From: Atkinsonella hypoxylon
Lineage: Eukaryota > Ascomycota > Sordariomycetes > Hypocreales > Clavicipitaceae
NCBI GenBank assembly: GCA_000729835.1
Contig: JFHB01000284.1
Location: 1-30,971 of the forward strand
DNA length: 30,971 nucleotides
Direction of reading: 5' to 3'
Shown in pieces: positions 9,700 through 21,009 of the stretch. Both the position numbers and the translations under genes were made by a program. The first letter of the stretch is position 1, and each line of letters opens with the position of its first letter. The notes beneath the pieces were generated by a model. The model saw only the letters and a list, made by a program, of their open reading frames with translations. It had not been told where the DNA came from and made no database searches.

Positions 9700-11142
9700 C
9701 TATACCGAGTCGATAATGCGCTCCAACTCCCCCCGGTGCTTCACAGGCCGCGGACGACCAACCCTCCTCCTCGCAGTCGTGCATCGCCCGCGCCACTTCT
9801 CGTCCTCCTTGTCCTTGTACCAATCGCTCCCCCTCGTAGCCGTGTTCTCGAACAGCTCGTCCATAAAGTCCAGCCACTCCGCAGCCGCAGCCTCCATGAC
9901 AGCCGCGTGGCCGAGCTTCGAGTACTGCCGCAAATGCACGTAGTTGCCGTCGCGGCACGAGCGGCGGACGGCCCGCTTCGTCATCGCCGGCCGCATGGCC
10001 TTGTCCCGGAGGCCCTGCACGACCATCATCGGCCCTTGCAGCCTGCTGCCCTTTTGCGCCGGCGCGAAAACCGCCTGCCACTCGAGGAGCTTGCGTCTTT
10101 CTGCCCAGAGGACATCCTTGTCATAGAGACGGCCTTTCGACAAGTCTCGCGACAGGCCGAGCATGGCGTTGACGCAGAGCTGCGCGTCCTTGGCCAGTTG
10201 GACACGCCGCTTCATCGTGAGCGACAAGAACTGCGGCTCGAAGTTGGGCATGCTGCGCTCTGCGGCAATCGACAGGAAAGGCAGGTACGCGTCGTACTTG
10301 ACTTGTCTGTAATGTCTCATCATCATTATGACAACGTTTGTCGCCGGCGCAATGGCAATCGTCCCGAGGTAGTTCTTATCCCCGCGGACGAGATCGCTCT
10401 CCGCCAGCTTCCACGCGGCTCCGCCGCCCTCTGAGTGCCCGAAGGACACCCATCCATCCGCGAACTTGCCGGGAAACATGGCCCTCGCCGCCATCGCCGA
10501 GTAGTATATGTCGTTTGCGTGCAGCGGCAAGTTCATGTGCTTGTGCTTAGTGAAGTTGTTGCCCAGCCCGGCGTAGTCTGTCCCGACGACGGCGTACCCC
10601 CTCGCCACGGCCGCCTGCCAGGTAACATAGTTGAACAAGGTGAGGTTGTTGGAAGGCGCACAGCCCGCAAAGAGCCCGGATGTGCCGTGCGCGTACGCCG
10701 CCAGCCGATACACACTCTTCTCCGTCTTCTTCTGCCCGTCTGGCTTGTCCTCTGTCGAGATGGGCGCACCGGGCATGGCGATGAATGCAGTCGCGGGAAT
10801 AGAACTGTTGTGCTCGTCTCGGGAGACATACTGGATTCTGTGAATCGTTGTCCCCTCCGGAAGCTCCAGGTGTTTCTGGGGCATAACTTGTGTCTTGAGC
10901 AGCGTCCCAGGCTTGTGCTTGCCGGGGCTGAACTCCCGCGCCGTCTCGTAGAAGTCATAGTCGAAGGACTCTCCGATGATTTCTTTATCTGCCTTGTTCG
11001 TTATCTCCAGGATCTGCTGGCACTTGGTGCCGCACCCATATCGTTCTGCAAAGTCGGCCGTTATGACGCGGTTACGAGCTTGGCCTGCCACCACACGGGT
11101 CATGAGCCCTGTGGTGGTGTAGATGAAGGTATAGAAGCGCAT
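9700..11142 (-). CDS. Secretory lipase (LIP) family alpha/beta hydrolase
   Basis: Single-exon CDS, 480 aa. It is an ester hydrolase of the fungal LIP family (Candida CalA-like), probably acting on lipids or other esters. Visible features are the conserved AYAHGTSGLFAGCAPS block (about 149-164) and the nucleophile elbow GHSEGG with Ser237. Asp380 lies in VVQGLRDKAM and His412 in YSKLGHAAV, completing a plausible triad. GTDYAGLG (187-194) is another family block. The N-terminus MRFYTFIYTTTGLMTRVVAG is only a weak signal peptide, so secretion is inferred from the family and less certain than for the neighbouring carboxypeptidase. The C-terminal 45 residues after the catalytic domain are charged and unconserved. 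The start is the first ATG, just downstream (on the coding strand) of a 39-bp A/G-rich tract. A non-lipase esterase role is possible. Confidence 0.85.
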   Translation of the reverse strand: MRFYTFIYTTTGLMTRVVAGQARNRVITADFAERYGCGTKCQQILEITNKADKEIIGESFDYDFYETAREFSPGKHKPGTLLKTQVMPQKHLELPEGTTIHRIQYVSRDEHNSSIPATAFIAMPGAPISTEDKPDGQKKTEKSVYRLAAYAHGTSGLFAGCAPSNNLTLFNYVTWQAAVARGYAVVGTDYAGLGNNFTKHKHMNLPLHANDIYYSAMAARAMFPGKFADGWVSFGHSEGGGAAWKLAESDLVRGDKNYLGTIAIAPATNVVIMMMRHYRQVKYDAYLPFLSIAAERSMPNFEPQFLSLTMKRRVQLAKDAQLCVNAMLGLSRDLSKGRLYDKDVLWAERRKLLEWQAVFAPAQKGSRLQGPMMVVQGLRDKAMRPAMTKRAVRRSCRDGNYVHLRQYSKLGHAAVMEAAAAEWLDFMDELFENTATRGSDWYKDKEDEKWRGRCTTARRRVGRPRPVKHRGELERIIDSV

Positions 11143-11184
11143 CTTGTTGACCTGCGAGACTTGCTGACTTTAAGCTCTGATTCT

Positions 11185-11220
<36 letters not shown>

Positions 11221-12275
11221 GTTGGGAGAGATATCGTAAGATGTGATCACTGCTATATTGGCCTGTCTTGATCTGGATGAAAAAAGTATTCATGATCTGG
11301 AGGCACCACACTTTTTCTCTTAATAACTATAAGCAAGCCATCTTTTCCTGGCAAGCAAAATCAGACCCACGTCATAAGCTTTAACAGCCATACATGCGGT
11401 CAAACCTACTGACAGGAACTTTATCCTACTTACACGTAGCAACTTTGACTATTGACATGTTACGTCCACGCACTCACCCGACCATCCGGATCCGATCTGA
11501 TCTAACCATATATGAATCGTGAGTCCTACTAAGTGATGATATTATATTATATTATCAAGCTTATAGTAACCCTTGCAGTACCCCTACACTAAGTGTATTA
11601 GCCTATACTTTTTTGTATTTGTATTTCTATATATTCAACTAACTCGTCTCTATTTTATTTTCCTAGTTTCATGTATGCTAAAGGTCCTAGTAAATCTAGG
11701 CTTTAGTTAGTATGCCAATCAGAAGAGCTTTTCTACGCCACAAAAACCCATAGCTAAGCCAGGCTAGGTCCGATCGGGGGGGTCCGTATAGTCGGGGTCA
11801 TCACTCATTCGGAGCGGTGTCTAGTCTAGTAAAACGTGGCTAGCTTTCCACACCCCACTGTAGGAAATACACGCCCCTCGCCACAAAACCTCTTGTGACA
11901 TGACCGAGTGTTTCAACAATCTGCGCCCAGGCTGCGTGGCGTTGATGAATTTGGTTATATTGATGTAGATTAAAGGAAGAAGAAGCCTGTAATTGTGGGG
12001 GTTTTCTTGCATGGCACGCAGATGCGAGACATAAAATAATATCGTTACAGTTTCCAACAACTTTCTTTTTCATCATCATTTATCTCTAGACTGTACTTCA
12101 TGCATTAAAATGTATGTACTGATGCAGCAACTGGCAAGGCTTCGTGCTTGGAGTGACGAGCTTGCGCCGCAGCACGCATCTTGAGAATAAATATGCCAGG
12201 CAAAATCTGAACTCATCACAAGCCTTGCTTATATCCATGCACACGTGTCTCATCAAACTGATGACATCAATCGTA
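11143..12275. other. AT-rich intergenic region with T-tract and degenerate inverted repeat
   Basis: 1.1 kb without a gene. A nearly pure T tract (T with two C interruptions) spans 11182-11220 in the lipase upstream region. (ATTAT)n-like sequence is near 11539-11555. Segments near 11476-11506 and 11760-11800 look like degenerate inverted copies. Sequence from about 11830 on is probably the 3' UTR of the RhoGAP gene. Confidence 0.45.
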
Positions 12276-15200
12276 TTATTCCTCTTGCGCCTTCCTTTCA
12301 TCTTCCAGTCGCAATAGCTCCTCTACCAGAGCCCGCATCTGCCCAGAACTCTCTATGCATAACGTGTGGTAGGAGCATGGGCTGCCGTAGTCAAAATAGT
12401 CTCCTGAAATACTACCAGATGCCTGTGAATATGCACCATCTTGTGTCTTTGCTAGCTCGTGCGGCCGGTTCTGTGCTGGTGTCGATCTCGACCGTGGTTG
12501 CCCATCAGGCTTCGAAGCTTCGATAGCCTTGGAAACATCTTCAGCTACACGAGCTTCAGGTTCACGTTTTCTCGCATTAGAACTTTCTCCATTACCAGGC
12601 TCGTGGGGTTTGTTGTCTGTAATTGCATCTCGTATCTCCTTTAGCTTCTCAGTAAACTTCTCAAAAACCTTGACACGTCGTTCCGCTGTCTCAGCCCTTT
12701 CTTTCCAGGCCGCAACATCTCGTTTCGCAAGTCTTAATTGTTCGCTCAGAGTTCCCGCATCGGAATCTAGTTGTGCCTCCACTTGCCTGCGAAGTTGTGA
12801 TGCCTCTTCTGTCTTTGCGTTAAGTTGACGTTGAAGTTTACGTATCTGTGAATAGAGCACAGTTGCACTCCCCGCCCGAGAGACTTGCGAAGCTGTTACC
12901 ATTTCCGATGTCGAGTTGGACTTGACCTCTAAAAGTGGGGACGGTGATGATGGCGGACGCACTAGATTCAAATGCTGCGCAATCGGTGGCTGTTGGGAGC
13001 ATGGAACCATCGTCCCCAGGCTCCGTACTGTCTTTAGCTCCTTACTATCCAGCCATTCATGTTCAGCCTTGCTCGCTGTCTTGGATTTTTCTCGAACCAA
13101 CGAGAGAAACTCATCTTTCTTGGTCAGGTTGCCCTTCGACTCATGCTCTCTGTTTCCTAGGTCTGATAGTTGCAATTGGGAGGGCCCAGTCACTGGAAGC
13201 CTGGATTTACTTCCTACCAGATCATCCTGTTCTGAGTCTAGAAATAAATCTATGCTTTGCGTCCAAGCGGAATCAGACTTCGAGTGACGGCCTCGAGGAC
13301 GCGCCTTGAATTCAGTGCCTGCATCCAAATTCCGCCATCCTAATTGATGTTCGAATAAGGCTGCCATTGCCTTGACGGATCCTTTCTTGCTTAAATCCTT
13401 CGACTCTGCTGACTCCGTCGGCGATTGCAGCGTAATATATGTCTGGCTTCTCAAGTTTTCGTGCGATCTGGAGAGCCGCGGTCTATGTAACAAAGCCGGC
13501 TGTTTCTGACTCTTGACCGGATTTCGTTCACGGCCAAGATTCTTACCTGGTGTGGCCGATCGAGTTACTGAAGGCCGGTTGGAAAATGGATAAAATCGGT
13601 CTGGCGTGGTATCAATTGAGCATCGCCGCTCATCTTCAACCACAAGCTGACATTGGATACCTTGGTCTTGAGAGGTATATGGCCGACAATATGCATCACG
13701 CTTGGTAGCCCTTTCATTGACGTCTGATTTGACACCCTGCTTGTCACTCTCCGGTATTGGGCTGGCTTCCACAAGCCTGATGCCAGTGTGAGAGCGTGAC
13801 TGTGTATTTGTAGACGCTGATAAGCATGCATCAGCCCTTCCTGGCAATCCATCCAATACAGGGGCATTACTGGAGCTGCTGAGACCCTTTTCCATGTTGC
13901 ACTTTTGGTTGTGAGTGCCTGTCAGTACAGACCCATGCACCAACTCTGGACTGAGTGTAGACTTGATAATGCTCTCGGGGCGGCCAGGGCCATTTTGCGC
14001 GTTTTGACTGAATGAGCCTTGTGATCCATCGTAGGACGAGGCATGCCTTGATGACTCCCTGAGAGGAACGTTTTCTACGTAAACCTGTGAGGCTTTTTTT
14101 GTCGATATTTTCATGCCACTTTCCACTTCAGAGAAGCTGACGGTTCGATCTGCTCTGACATCTTCATCTACTCTATTGACGTTTGGTCGGCCAACGTCAG
14201 GCTGAACGTTCGCGTCATCTTGGTTCTTTAGAGAACCATTGTCACAGATTCTCTGCAGCTTCTGCAGTCTATCAATGACACTCTCGCGATGTCTATGACA
14301 GTCGCTGGATTCATCATCTCCTAGGCTCTCCTCTTTGGTAGGACTCAGAGTAGCAAGGCTTGTCTTCGGCAATAATCGCTGAGAAGTTGGTCTTTTGTGT
14401 ACTTTTAGTCGTCGCGGTCTTGGACCATGTGTTGGTGTTTCTGGCTCGTTGCATTTTTCAGATTCGTTGAGACCCAACTTACAACTGTTTCCCTCATCGA
14501 TCTCCTTTGGTGCTTTGATGTTGAAGAACTGTGTCGGTTGCAGCGCCTCATGTTTGCTTGATAAATCAATAATCGAGGAGTCTTTCCGCCAATGCGTCCC
14601 GAGGGACTTCATTTGGCGAACCACATCCCTCCAGTTGGAGATAAGCATTTGAGTTATATCATTCGCCACTAGTATCTTGTCAACAGTAGGCGGTCCAGCT
14701 GATCTAGTGTCCTTTTGTACAGACCTTCGTCTATCCTTCCGAAATTTGGGCGGGCTCAAGGGAAATATTAGCATGCCAGAGTTGGGCGCCGCAAGCTTCA
14801 TGGTGTAGTCTTCAAGAAAATCACCAACCAACAATGGTCCGAACACTATGCCGAGTGCGCTGTACCCCATCAGGTCAGCGGTGGGAAGAGGTCTACTATC
14901 TTCGTCTTCCCGAGGGGCAATTTCGGCGGCTCTTCCAATCAGACTTAAAAGACCGAAGACGGCACATATCAACTCTCGCCGGTATTGTGATCTGACAGTG
15001 CCTATAGCTAGGGCAATTAGTCGAGCTCGGACTTTAGTCTGCTTTGTTCGAGGATACTCGGGCTCGCCATTCAACTGCGAGTGTATAGCGATGAGTGCGT
15101 CAAAGAGAGTTAGCGATCCCAGAATTCCACCAGGTAAAACTGAGAGCAGTCGCTTGAATGTGGATGCAACATCATGAGTTGAAAAGTGTATGTGGACAGG

Positions 15201-16092
15201 TAACGTAGCGCATCGAACGGTGCTGGCAATTTTAGCGTTGCTGTTATCCATGTAGCAGTAATAATCGAAGAGGGCATTAATGACTTTGGCTGATCCTGGG
15301 ATACGAAAAAGCCCCCGAGTGGCCACATTCTGGGCCAGATATTGAGCAGTTGCCCTTATGCAGGTAGGTAAAATTAAGGAACATGGAGAATATTCTTGAG
15401 GGAGATAAAATATGCTTTTGCCTCCTAATCGTACCAAGTCTTGAATTTCAATGATCTTGGGTGTTTCTCTTTTGCAGTGTATTATGTGGGCGAACTCAGA
15501 GACACTGCGTTTGTGCCTTAGCTGAGGTGGCGGGGGCTGCGACATTGGAGATGAGTGCGAGCATCGTTTCGGGTTAGATCGAAGCAATCTTGAGATCCAT
15601 CCTCGTTTCTCTGGATATCTGACGCTCTCTGCCTGAAATCCAGTCAGCTACCATTTGGGAACTTCTCTGGCCTCCGTCGCTTACACGTTGATGTGGTTCA
15701 AAATCGTCGGCCATAAGTTGTCTTACGCCATGCTGTATCGACCCAGTTGTCAGAGAAATTTCAACTCCAGTCTCAGATGCCTCAGGTGCAGTACTATGGC
15801 ACAATATTCGTATGGAAGCACTCACTTTCTTGGCAAGACGATTGTACTCTTGAACAAACACGTCTCTGTCTTCCACCTCATCTGCATTGGATAGCAGACC
15901 TAGTTCGCCGCTGCTTGTGGTCCATGTTCCACTGCTTCGCGCTCTGCTTCCATGACTGACACTCTGGAAACTGGCACTATGTGGCAATAGGAGAGAGGCT
16001 GAGCTAGCTGAGGCGGGTAGTCGATTTATGGGATAAGCGTAAGAAGTCCGGAGATGTTGTGAAGATCGTGAGGTTCCCAGGGGTTGCGCCAT
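12276..16092 (-). CDS. RhoGAP-domain protein (Rho GTPase-activating protein)
   Basis: CDS complement(join(12276..15632,15685..15732,15826..16092)), 1223 aa. It stimulates GTP hydrolysis by Rho-type GTPases and so should act in polarity, wall or cytoskeleton control. Two introns (93 and 52 nt) flank a 48-nt microexon encoding HGVRQLMADDFEPHQR. Splicing continues as AESVRYPEKRGWISRLLRSN; unspliced reading stops near 15574. The RhoGAP domain covers about residues 175-390 and contains the arginine finger R215 in RGLFRIPGSA, then DVASTFKRLLSVLPGG and a late helix GYSALGIVFGPLLVGD. The central 500 residues are polar, serine-rich and probably disordered. A coiled coil (SQIRKLQRQLNAKTEEASQL and following, about residues 1000-1080) precedes a short helical end, LVEELLRLEDERKAQEE. 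I cannot assign the GTPase target. Confidence 0.88.
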
Positions 16093-16774
16093 GAAGACTT
16101 GGGTGCGCCCGAGCGTCCGGCCAAATTTGTGTTCAAATGGTGAATTAGTATTTGGATGTTTTCATGATGCCTGTGAATCCATGCTAGCCGTTTCAGCAAG
16201 TCGCAGGTGTCGACAGCTGGAAGACATCTGCGCCTGCCCTGCGTGTCGGGCCGCAGCAGAGACCTATCATGCCTTAACATTCACAGCAAGGCCGATGGAA
16301 CAGTCTGGACCACATTCTCATGGACAGGTTTTCCGTCACATCACCAGCTCAAATCATCAATTAAAATCAATTGAAGATCAGAGCCACGGTCGAGTGATCC
16401 CATCATATACAAAATCGATACCCACCGTGGTTAGTAAGTGGCCTATTTTGCACGCACTGACAGATAGGGCGAAGTCCCCATCTATACCTACCAGACCTAG
16501 AATCAAGAAGCAACAAGCCCTTCATCAACTAAGCTTGCGCATTATTCGATCTCAATGCGCAAGTCAAGGAAGAAATAGACGGCAGATTTTGTTCTCATAC
16601 AACAACTCATGTTCTGTCGCTATCCGGGATTTCCGACCCAGTACGCCCAAAAGAAGATACAAAAACAGATACCTCCAAAACACATCTGCTTCTCCTTCTA
16701 TCCATAGCTGCTACAGCACTATCGTAGACCCCTTTTCCCATTGCATCATTAAAAGATCATCATTCGAGGGACTA
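16093..16774. other. Intergenic region (RhoGAP upstream / SNF4 3' end)
   Basis: 682 bp between two minus-strand genes: the SNF4 3' UTR and the RhoGAP promoter. It is almost wholly covered by an unbroken 232-codon plus-strand frame (16091-16789) without recognisable homology, treated under findings. Confidence 0.5.
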
Positions 16775-18392
16775 TTATCTATGTTGTGAGTCCTCTTCTC
16801 CATGAAGCAGCACATATTTGAGGATATCCGAAAGGGAGATAATGCCCTTTAACTTATTATCGTCATCGATGACAATTAACCTGTGTACTCTGCTCTTGCG
16901 GATGGTATCGAATAGCGAATCGAGACGATCACCCTCACTGCAGGTGTATATACCAGGACTGTCGTCAGGTCGCTTACATAGCGCTTCGCCTACGGTACCG
17001 TCAAGCTCCTCGTATGCACCACCTCGAATGCACGGGATGACATCGACTGCTTCGAAAGCGTTCAGTACCCTGTTCTCCGCGTCCACAATAGGAACGCAAC
17101 TGATATTTCTGTCAACCATCATATGTACCGCATCCAGAACTGTATTGTCCATGTCGATAGTGACAAGGTTTGAGTAGGTACCCAATCCGATTTCTCGAAC
17201 AGTCTTCTTCAACATGACGGTATTGTGTTCGTTGTTAACCGCAATGAATTTGAGAATGCGGTATTGCGTAATGACGGAGACAACTGTCTCTCTACCCGTC
17301 TCATCGTCAACATCGACCAGTGGAATTCGTCGTGCACGAGTCTTAAGCATACGACGACAAGCTTCGTACAGTGGTCTCGATGGATGAACCGATACTGTTT
17401 CAATTGGGATAGATCCGATCGCTTTTTCGATATCTGTTGTCTTCATGAGTACTGGAAAGAAGCCAGGACAAAACGCAAAGCGGCGTGACAATGAGACATA
17501 TATATACCTCGTAAGCTACTCAAGCGAAACTGATCGAGCTTACTGATTTCGTCGGGGAACTGATAATAGTATTGTATCACGTTGATGTAATCCGTCGCTG
17601 TCAATATACCAGCGAACCGGCCTCTCTGGGAATCCCATAGCGGTGCCGAGACGATTGCTGTTTCACAAGAGATTAGCCAACCAAAGGGTTGGTAGGTTAC
17701 TTTGAGCCAGAATAAATGATACAGGTTGGTTGGAAAAAATGCTGGAATTCAACACTCACAATTTTGTATTAAGATGTTGAGTGTCTTCTTGATGAGGAGG
17801 TCGGTGTCCAACACTATAAGACGAAAGGAGAGAGGCAAGACGTCGTAACTGGTGCGAACTCTGAGGAAGTCTCGGATCGCTTTCTGGTGAGACAACATCA
17901 GCACTTGAATAGCGTCAGGGCAGGCTTGAGATGACACAAGATAGGCCAAGAACTCAGAGACATGCTACAGGTCAAGGAAGGGGCATAGAGACGCACTAGA
18001 CCCTGGCGTTGATCCTTATCGAGAGGACTCAGCGGATCCGGCTTCTGCTTCGGCACTTGCTGCTCAGGGGCAGCTGCCATGCTGGTGCCGTGTGGTCTCT
18101 TGATTCGCAGGTAGGATGAGGGAGCGACGAATTGAAGCAGCCGGGAGGTAGGCTGCTGCGTAGGGACGGGGGCGGAGGTATGCGTATTCAAGGAAAAAGC
18201 GGCGGTTGCTGCTGCAGAGGGCGACACTTGTGCTTGTGCTTTTGCGTGTGTTTCGGCTAGGGCTGGTGCCGGCCCAGACATGGCGCTGCTGACCTGCTCA
18301 CGAGACGATATCTGAGCCTCGACATTGGTTTGCGTGGGGTCGGCAGCAGGCTCGAGGCTAGCCCTTGCCGCAGCGGCATCTTTTCCATCCAT
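16775..18392 (-). CDS. snf4: AMPK/Snf1 kinase gamma subunit (Snf4), four CBS domains
   Basis: CDS complement(join(16775..17433,17508..17657,17760..17883,17997..18392)), 442 aa. It is the regulatory subunit of the Snf1/AMPK heterotrimer, which senses adenine nucleotides and controls carbon-source and energy responses. The N-terminal 125 residues are Ala/Pro/Gln-rich and variable. Four CBS motifs follow: about 141-207 (RTSYDVLPLSFRLIVLD, SAPLWDS, LTATDYINVIQYYYQFP), 233-290 (KTRARRIPLVDVDDETGRE), 308-358 (MMVDRNISCVPIVD) and 383-434 (DTIRKSRVHRLIVIDD, GIISLSDILKYVLL). Three introns; the first joins QGL|KAIRDFLRVRTSYD at the CACCAG acceptor. The start is the first in-frame ATG. Upstream codons are open but contain no ATG. 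The N-terminus is the least certain part. Confidence 0.92.
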
Positions 18393-19805
18393 TCCGCGAC
18401 AGGCGTGCGAATGTGAATGTCCCAAAGATGCCTTCCTTTGTCGATTTTATTTGGTCAGCCTTTTTGTCGTTGTTGCGATTCTGGACGTTTGCGATGAACT
18501 CTTTTATGTTTAGACGAGAGTGGGGAAAGGAAAGGGGGAGGGGACTAGTGTAATTATCATCTGCCCCGTCATCTGGCGACATCCAGGCCAGTCCAGGCCA
18601 GGCACGCCTCTTGGCGGCCATGGACAAGGCTGGGCTGGGCTGGGGAGCAGGTGGGGGAGCAGGTAAGCGTCCCATCAACTATACTCCGTAGGTGCTTGGG
18701 TACCCAGCCTTTCCAGTCAAAGTCTGCCGCAGACCAATCAAAAATGCTGGTTACTCGTCCCACCAATGAGTACGAGGTATTTCGGACTTCGTAGCCGGGC
18801 TTTAGCACGCGGCGTTGAGCAAACGACTTATTTATTGGCAGACTTAGGTTTGATGATGAACCAATTCATGCGGAGAATCAAAGAGGAGTCAACTCTTGCT
18901 TAGGTAATGTTAGGCAATCCTTGGGTAGTGTCAAGGGAGCAAGCTAATCACTGAAAGGTGGTGATAGGACTACTCTGGGTTAGCTGTTCAATTCTGTGAG
19001 TGCAAAGTACCTAGGTACATTAGTATTATTATAATACAGATTATTAAACATTTTCCCTAGTCACAAAGATGAACTAGTAATCTTTATTCAGTGGATCTTG
19101 TGATCAGCGTGCTTCCTTAACACTGCGCGAATGAAACAAAATTCACGCGGTACAAACCATGGGAGACGTAAGTAGGTAACTAATGGTGTTGCTACTGCTT
19201 TTGAACACAGATTAGTTAGCCCCTCAAATGCATTGCTAATCAAGCCTCCTCGATCAGACCTGAGCTTCGATGTGATATAGCGCCAAGCAATGCGATTTTT
19301 CTAGGTGTACGGTCCTCGAAGCGTTGCATGGTGCACGTAATATTTCAGCGTAGTTGAAACTGACATGTCGGTGTCGCGGCTATAGAGTGAGACATCCCGC
19401 CCACTGAACCTAACTACCAGGTACCTAAGTATACTGATCGCTGGATCTTTCCAGAGAAAGAAGCAGGTGCTCTTTCCCCTGTTCTGCCTGAAATTTATAC
19501 AAAGTGTAGCTTCCCACTTTGTCCCTTTCAAACAATGCCACCCTGCTTGACACATCTTTTCCTGATCTGATTGGACCAGACAGCGCAGCTATAATTATGG
19601 ACGGCTGTCCTTCCGCAATAAGCGGCTATGAATTGGAGGTGGTACAAAAAGCCCTTTGCGGCGATGTCATCTGGTCTATTCCGTACGGAGTGCGGTGACG
19701 CAATAGTTGCACTGAAGCTTCCGGAGCTGGTTAAACCGCCCCATTTCGCTACGACAGATCCATATCGAGCAAAGCTTCCGGCTGGGCACATAAAGCATCC
19801 ATAAA

Positions 19806-19821
19806 TACGGAGTACTCCGTA
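19806..19821. repeat. 16-bp perfect palindrome TACGGAGTACTCCGTA
   Basis: Exact self-complementary 16-mer (18 bp with flanking A/T). Half-site-like copies occur at about 19681 (CCGTACGGAGT) and 18683 (ACTCCGTA). No function can be assigned from sequence. Confidence 0.8.
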
Positions 19822-20350
19822 TATAGATAGGCTTTAGCTCGTGCGTAGCTATATGCTGGCTTCTGTTTTGTTCAAAGTGCTGCTTCTCCATTTTCTTCCT
19901 GGGCTCAGTGCATAAAGTAGTGACTTTGCGTCTATTCGCAAAGCGAGACATTGTCCCATGAGTTATGCTAGATCACAAGACCACTTGATTGCACGCTCTG
20001 TAAATGTAACGTCCCGCTGTCATTCTAGGGGCATTTGCGTGCTTGTAAGTCAGAGAAATGTGTCATGTTATGGCGGTGTTGACGGCGAGCTCCAACACAG
20101 AAATTACTAGGCACCGGTAGGTACCTCCTAACCAGCGAGGTAGGGACGAGGTAGGCTTCATGATAATGAAAAAGATTGCTCGTTCTGCGCAATACGCATA
20201 GATGCTCTGTTCTGGCTCTAGACTTCCAACCAACGTTGATGACGAGTTGGGCTGCGAAACTGGACGCCTCGCCATAGGATGCATCGACATGGAGACCATC
20301 TGGCCGATCTTGTCCTATGGCGACGTTTGTATCGATTAGCATGCTGCGGG

Positions 20351-20445
20351 CTAGGTACCTACTAGGTGCCTATGTATGGCTCTGGCTACCAAGTACCTAG
20401 GTAAGTACCTACCTAGGCACCTACCTACCAGGTACCTAACCTAGG
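20351..20445. repeat. Cluster of TAGGTACCTA-type motifs
   Basis: At least five overlapping variants of (C)TAGGTACCTA, CTACCTAGG and GTACCTAGG occur within 95 bp, including the perfect palindrome TAGGTACCTA at 20352-20361. Single copies appear at about 5300, 19007, 19424 and 20119. Confidence 0.75.
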
Positions 20446-21009
20446 CGATGCGAACTGGTCGACAACTGGCGGGGGCGTGGCTGGTCCCTGAGCATTCATT
20501 ATGCTGGCCCCAAGAAAATACATGTAGGCAAGTTACATGTAGGCTCTTTCCACGGGTCACCTCCATCGCCCCTGCCAACCAGCGTCTGTCACCCGACAGT
20601 TTCCCCCATCTCAATCCCAAACCACATGCTCTTCCCTCTTACCTGGCCAACCCTCAACCGCCATGACCGCATCTTCATCCAAACTTCAACCATTAAACAC
20701 CAAACCCATCTCGCCCACTTGCCACTACAACTCCTACCTGCCTGACTGCCCTTTCACCTATAGGACGTCACGGCACACTTAGCGACAGCTCTCTCTTCAA
20801 GAACTCTGCCACTGCGACCAGACTCTGTGACCCGTTCGGTAGGCGAGCATTAGCTAGCTAACCCCTCGAGGGCCCAGCGAAGCGCTGCCAAGTCCATTGT
20901 GTACACGCATCTAGGTTCAGTCGACCGACACGGACCAAAGACATCAACTTCTTGAATTTCCAAGGAGCTAACAGTTATCGCGACACAATCGACTCAGTTC
21001 ATCTTTACC

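Larger units (their letters stand above)
18393..21009. other. Long gene-poor region upstream of SNF4 and VAC8
   Basis: 2.6 kb separating two divergent genes. No protein here is recognisable. It contains palindromes (GTACCTAGGTAC at 19007-19018, TACGGAGTACTCCGTA at 19806-19821) and a cluster of GGTACCT-type motifs (20351-20445). The 20550-21009 part is C/T-rich and looks like the VAC8 leader. It includes an upstream ATG frame of 39 codons (20663-20782), which could be a regulatory uORF or could be removed by a leader intron. Confidence 0.55.

Noticed and set aside
9736..11271. Long plus-strand frames (232 and 278 codons)
   Set aside because: They are antisense to the single-exon lipase gene, in GC-rich coding sequence. 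No homology.
18393..18425. SNF4 start at a TTG 11 codons upstream
   Set aside because: TTG is not a normal fungal nuclear start, and an in-frame ATG follows at 18392.
19676..20342. Minus-strand frames between SNF4 and VAC8
   Set aside because: They are short, without homology, and interrupted by palindromic noncoding motifs.
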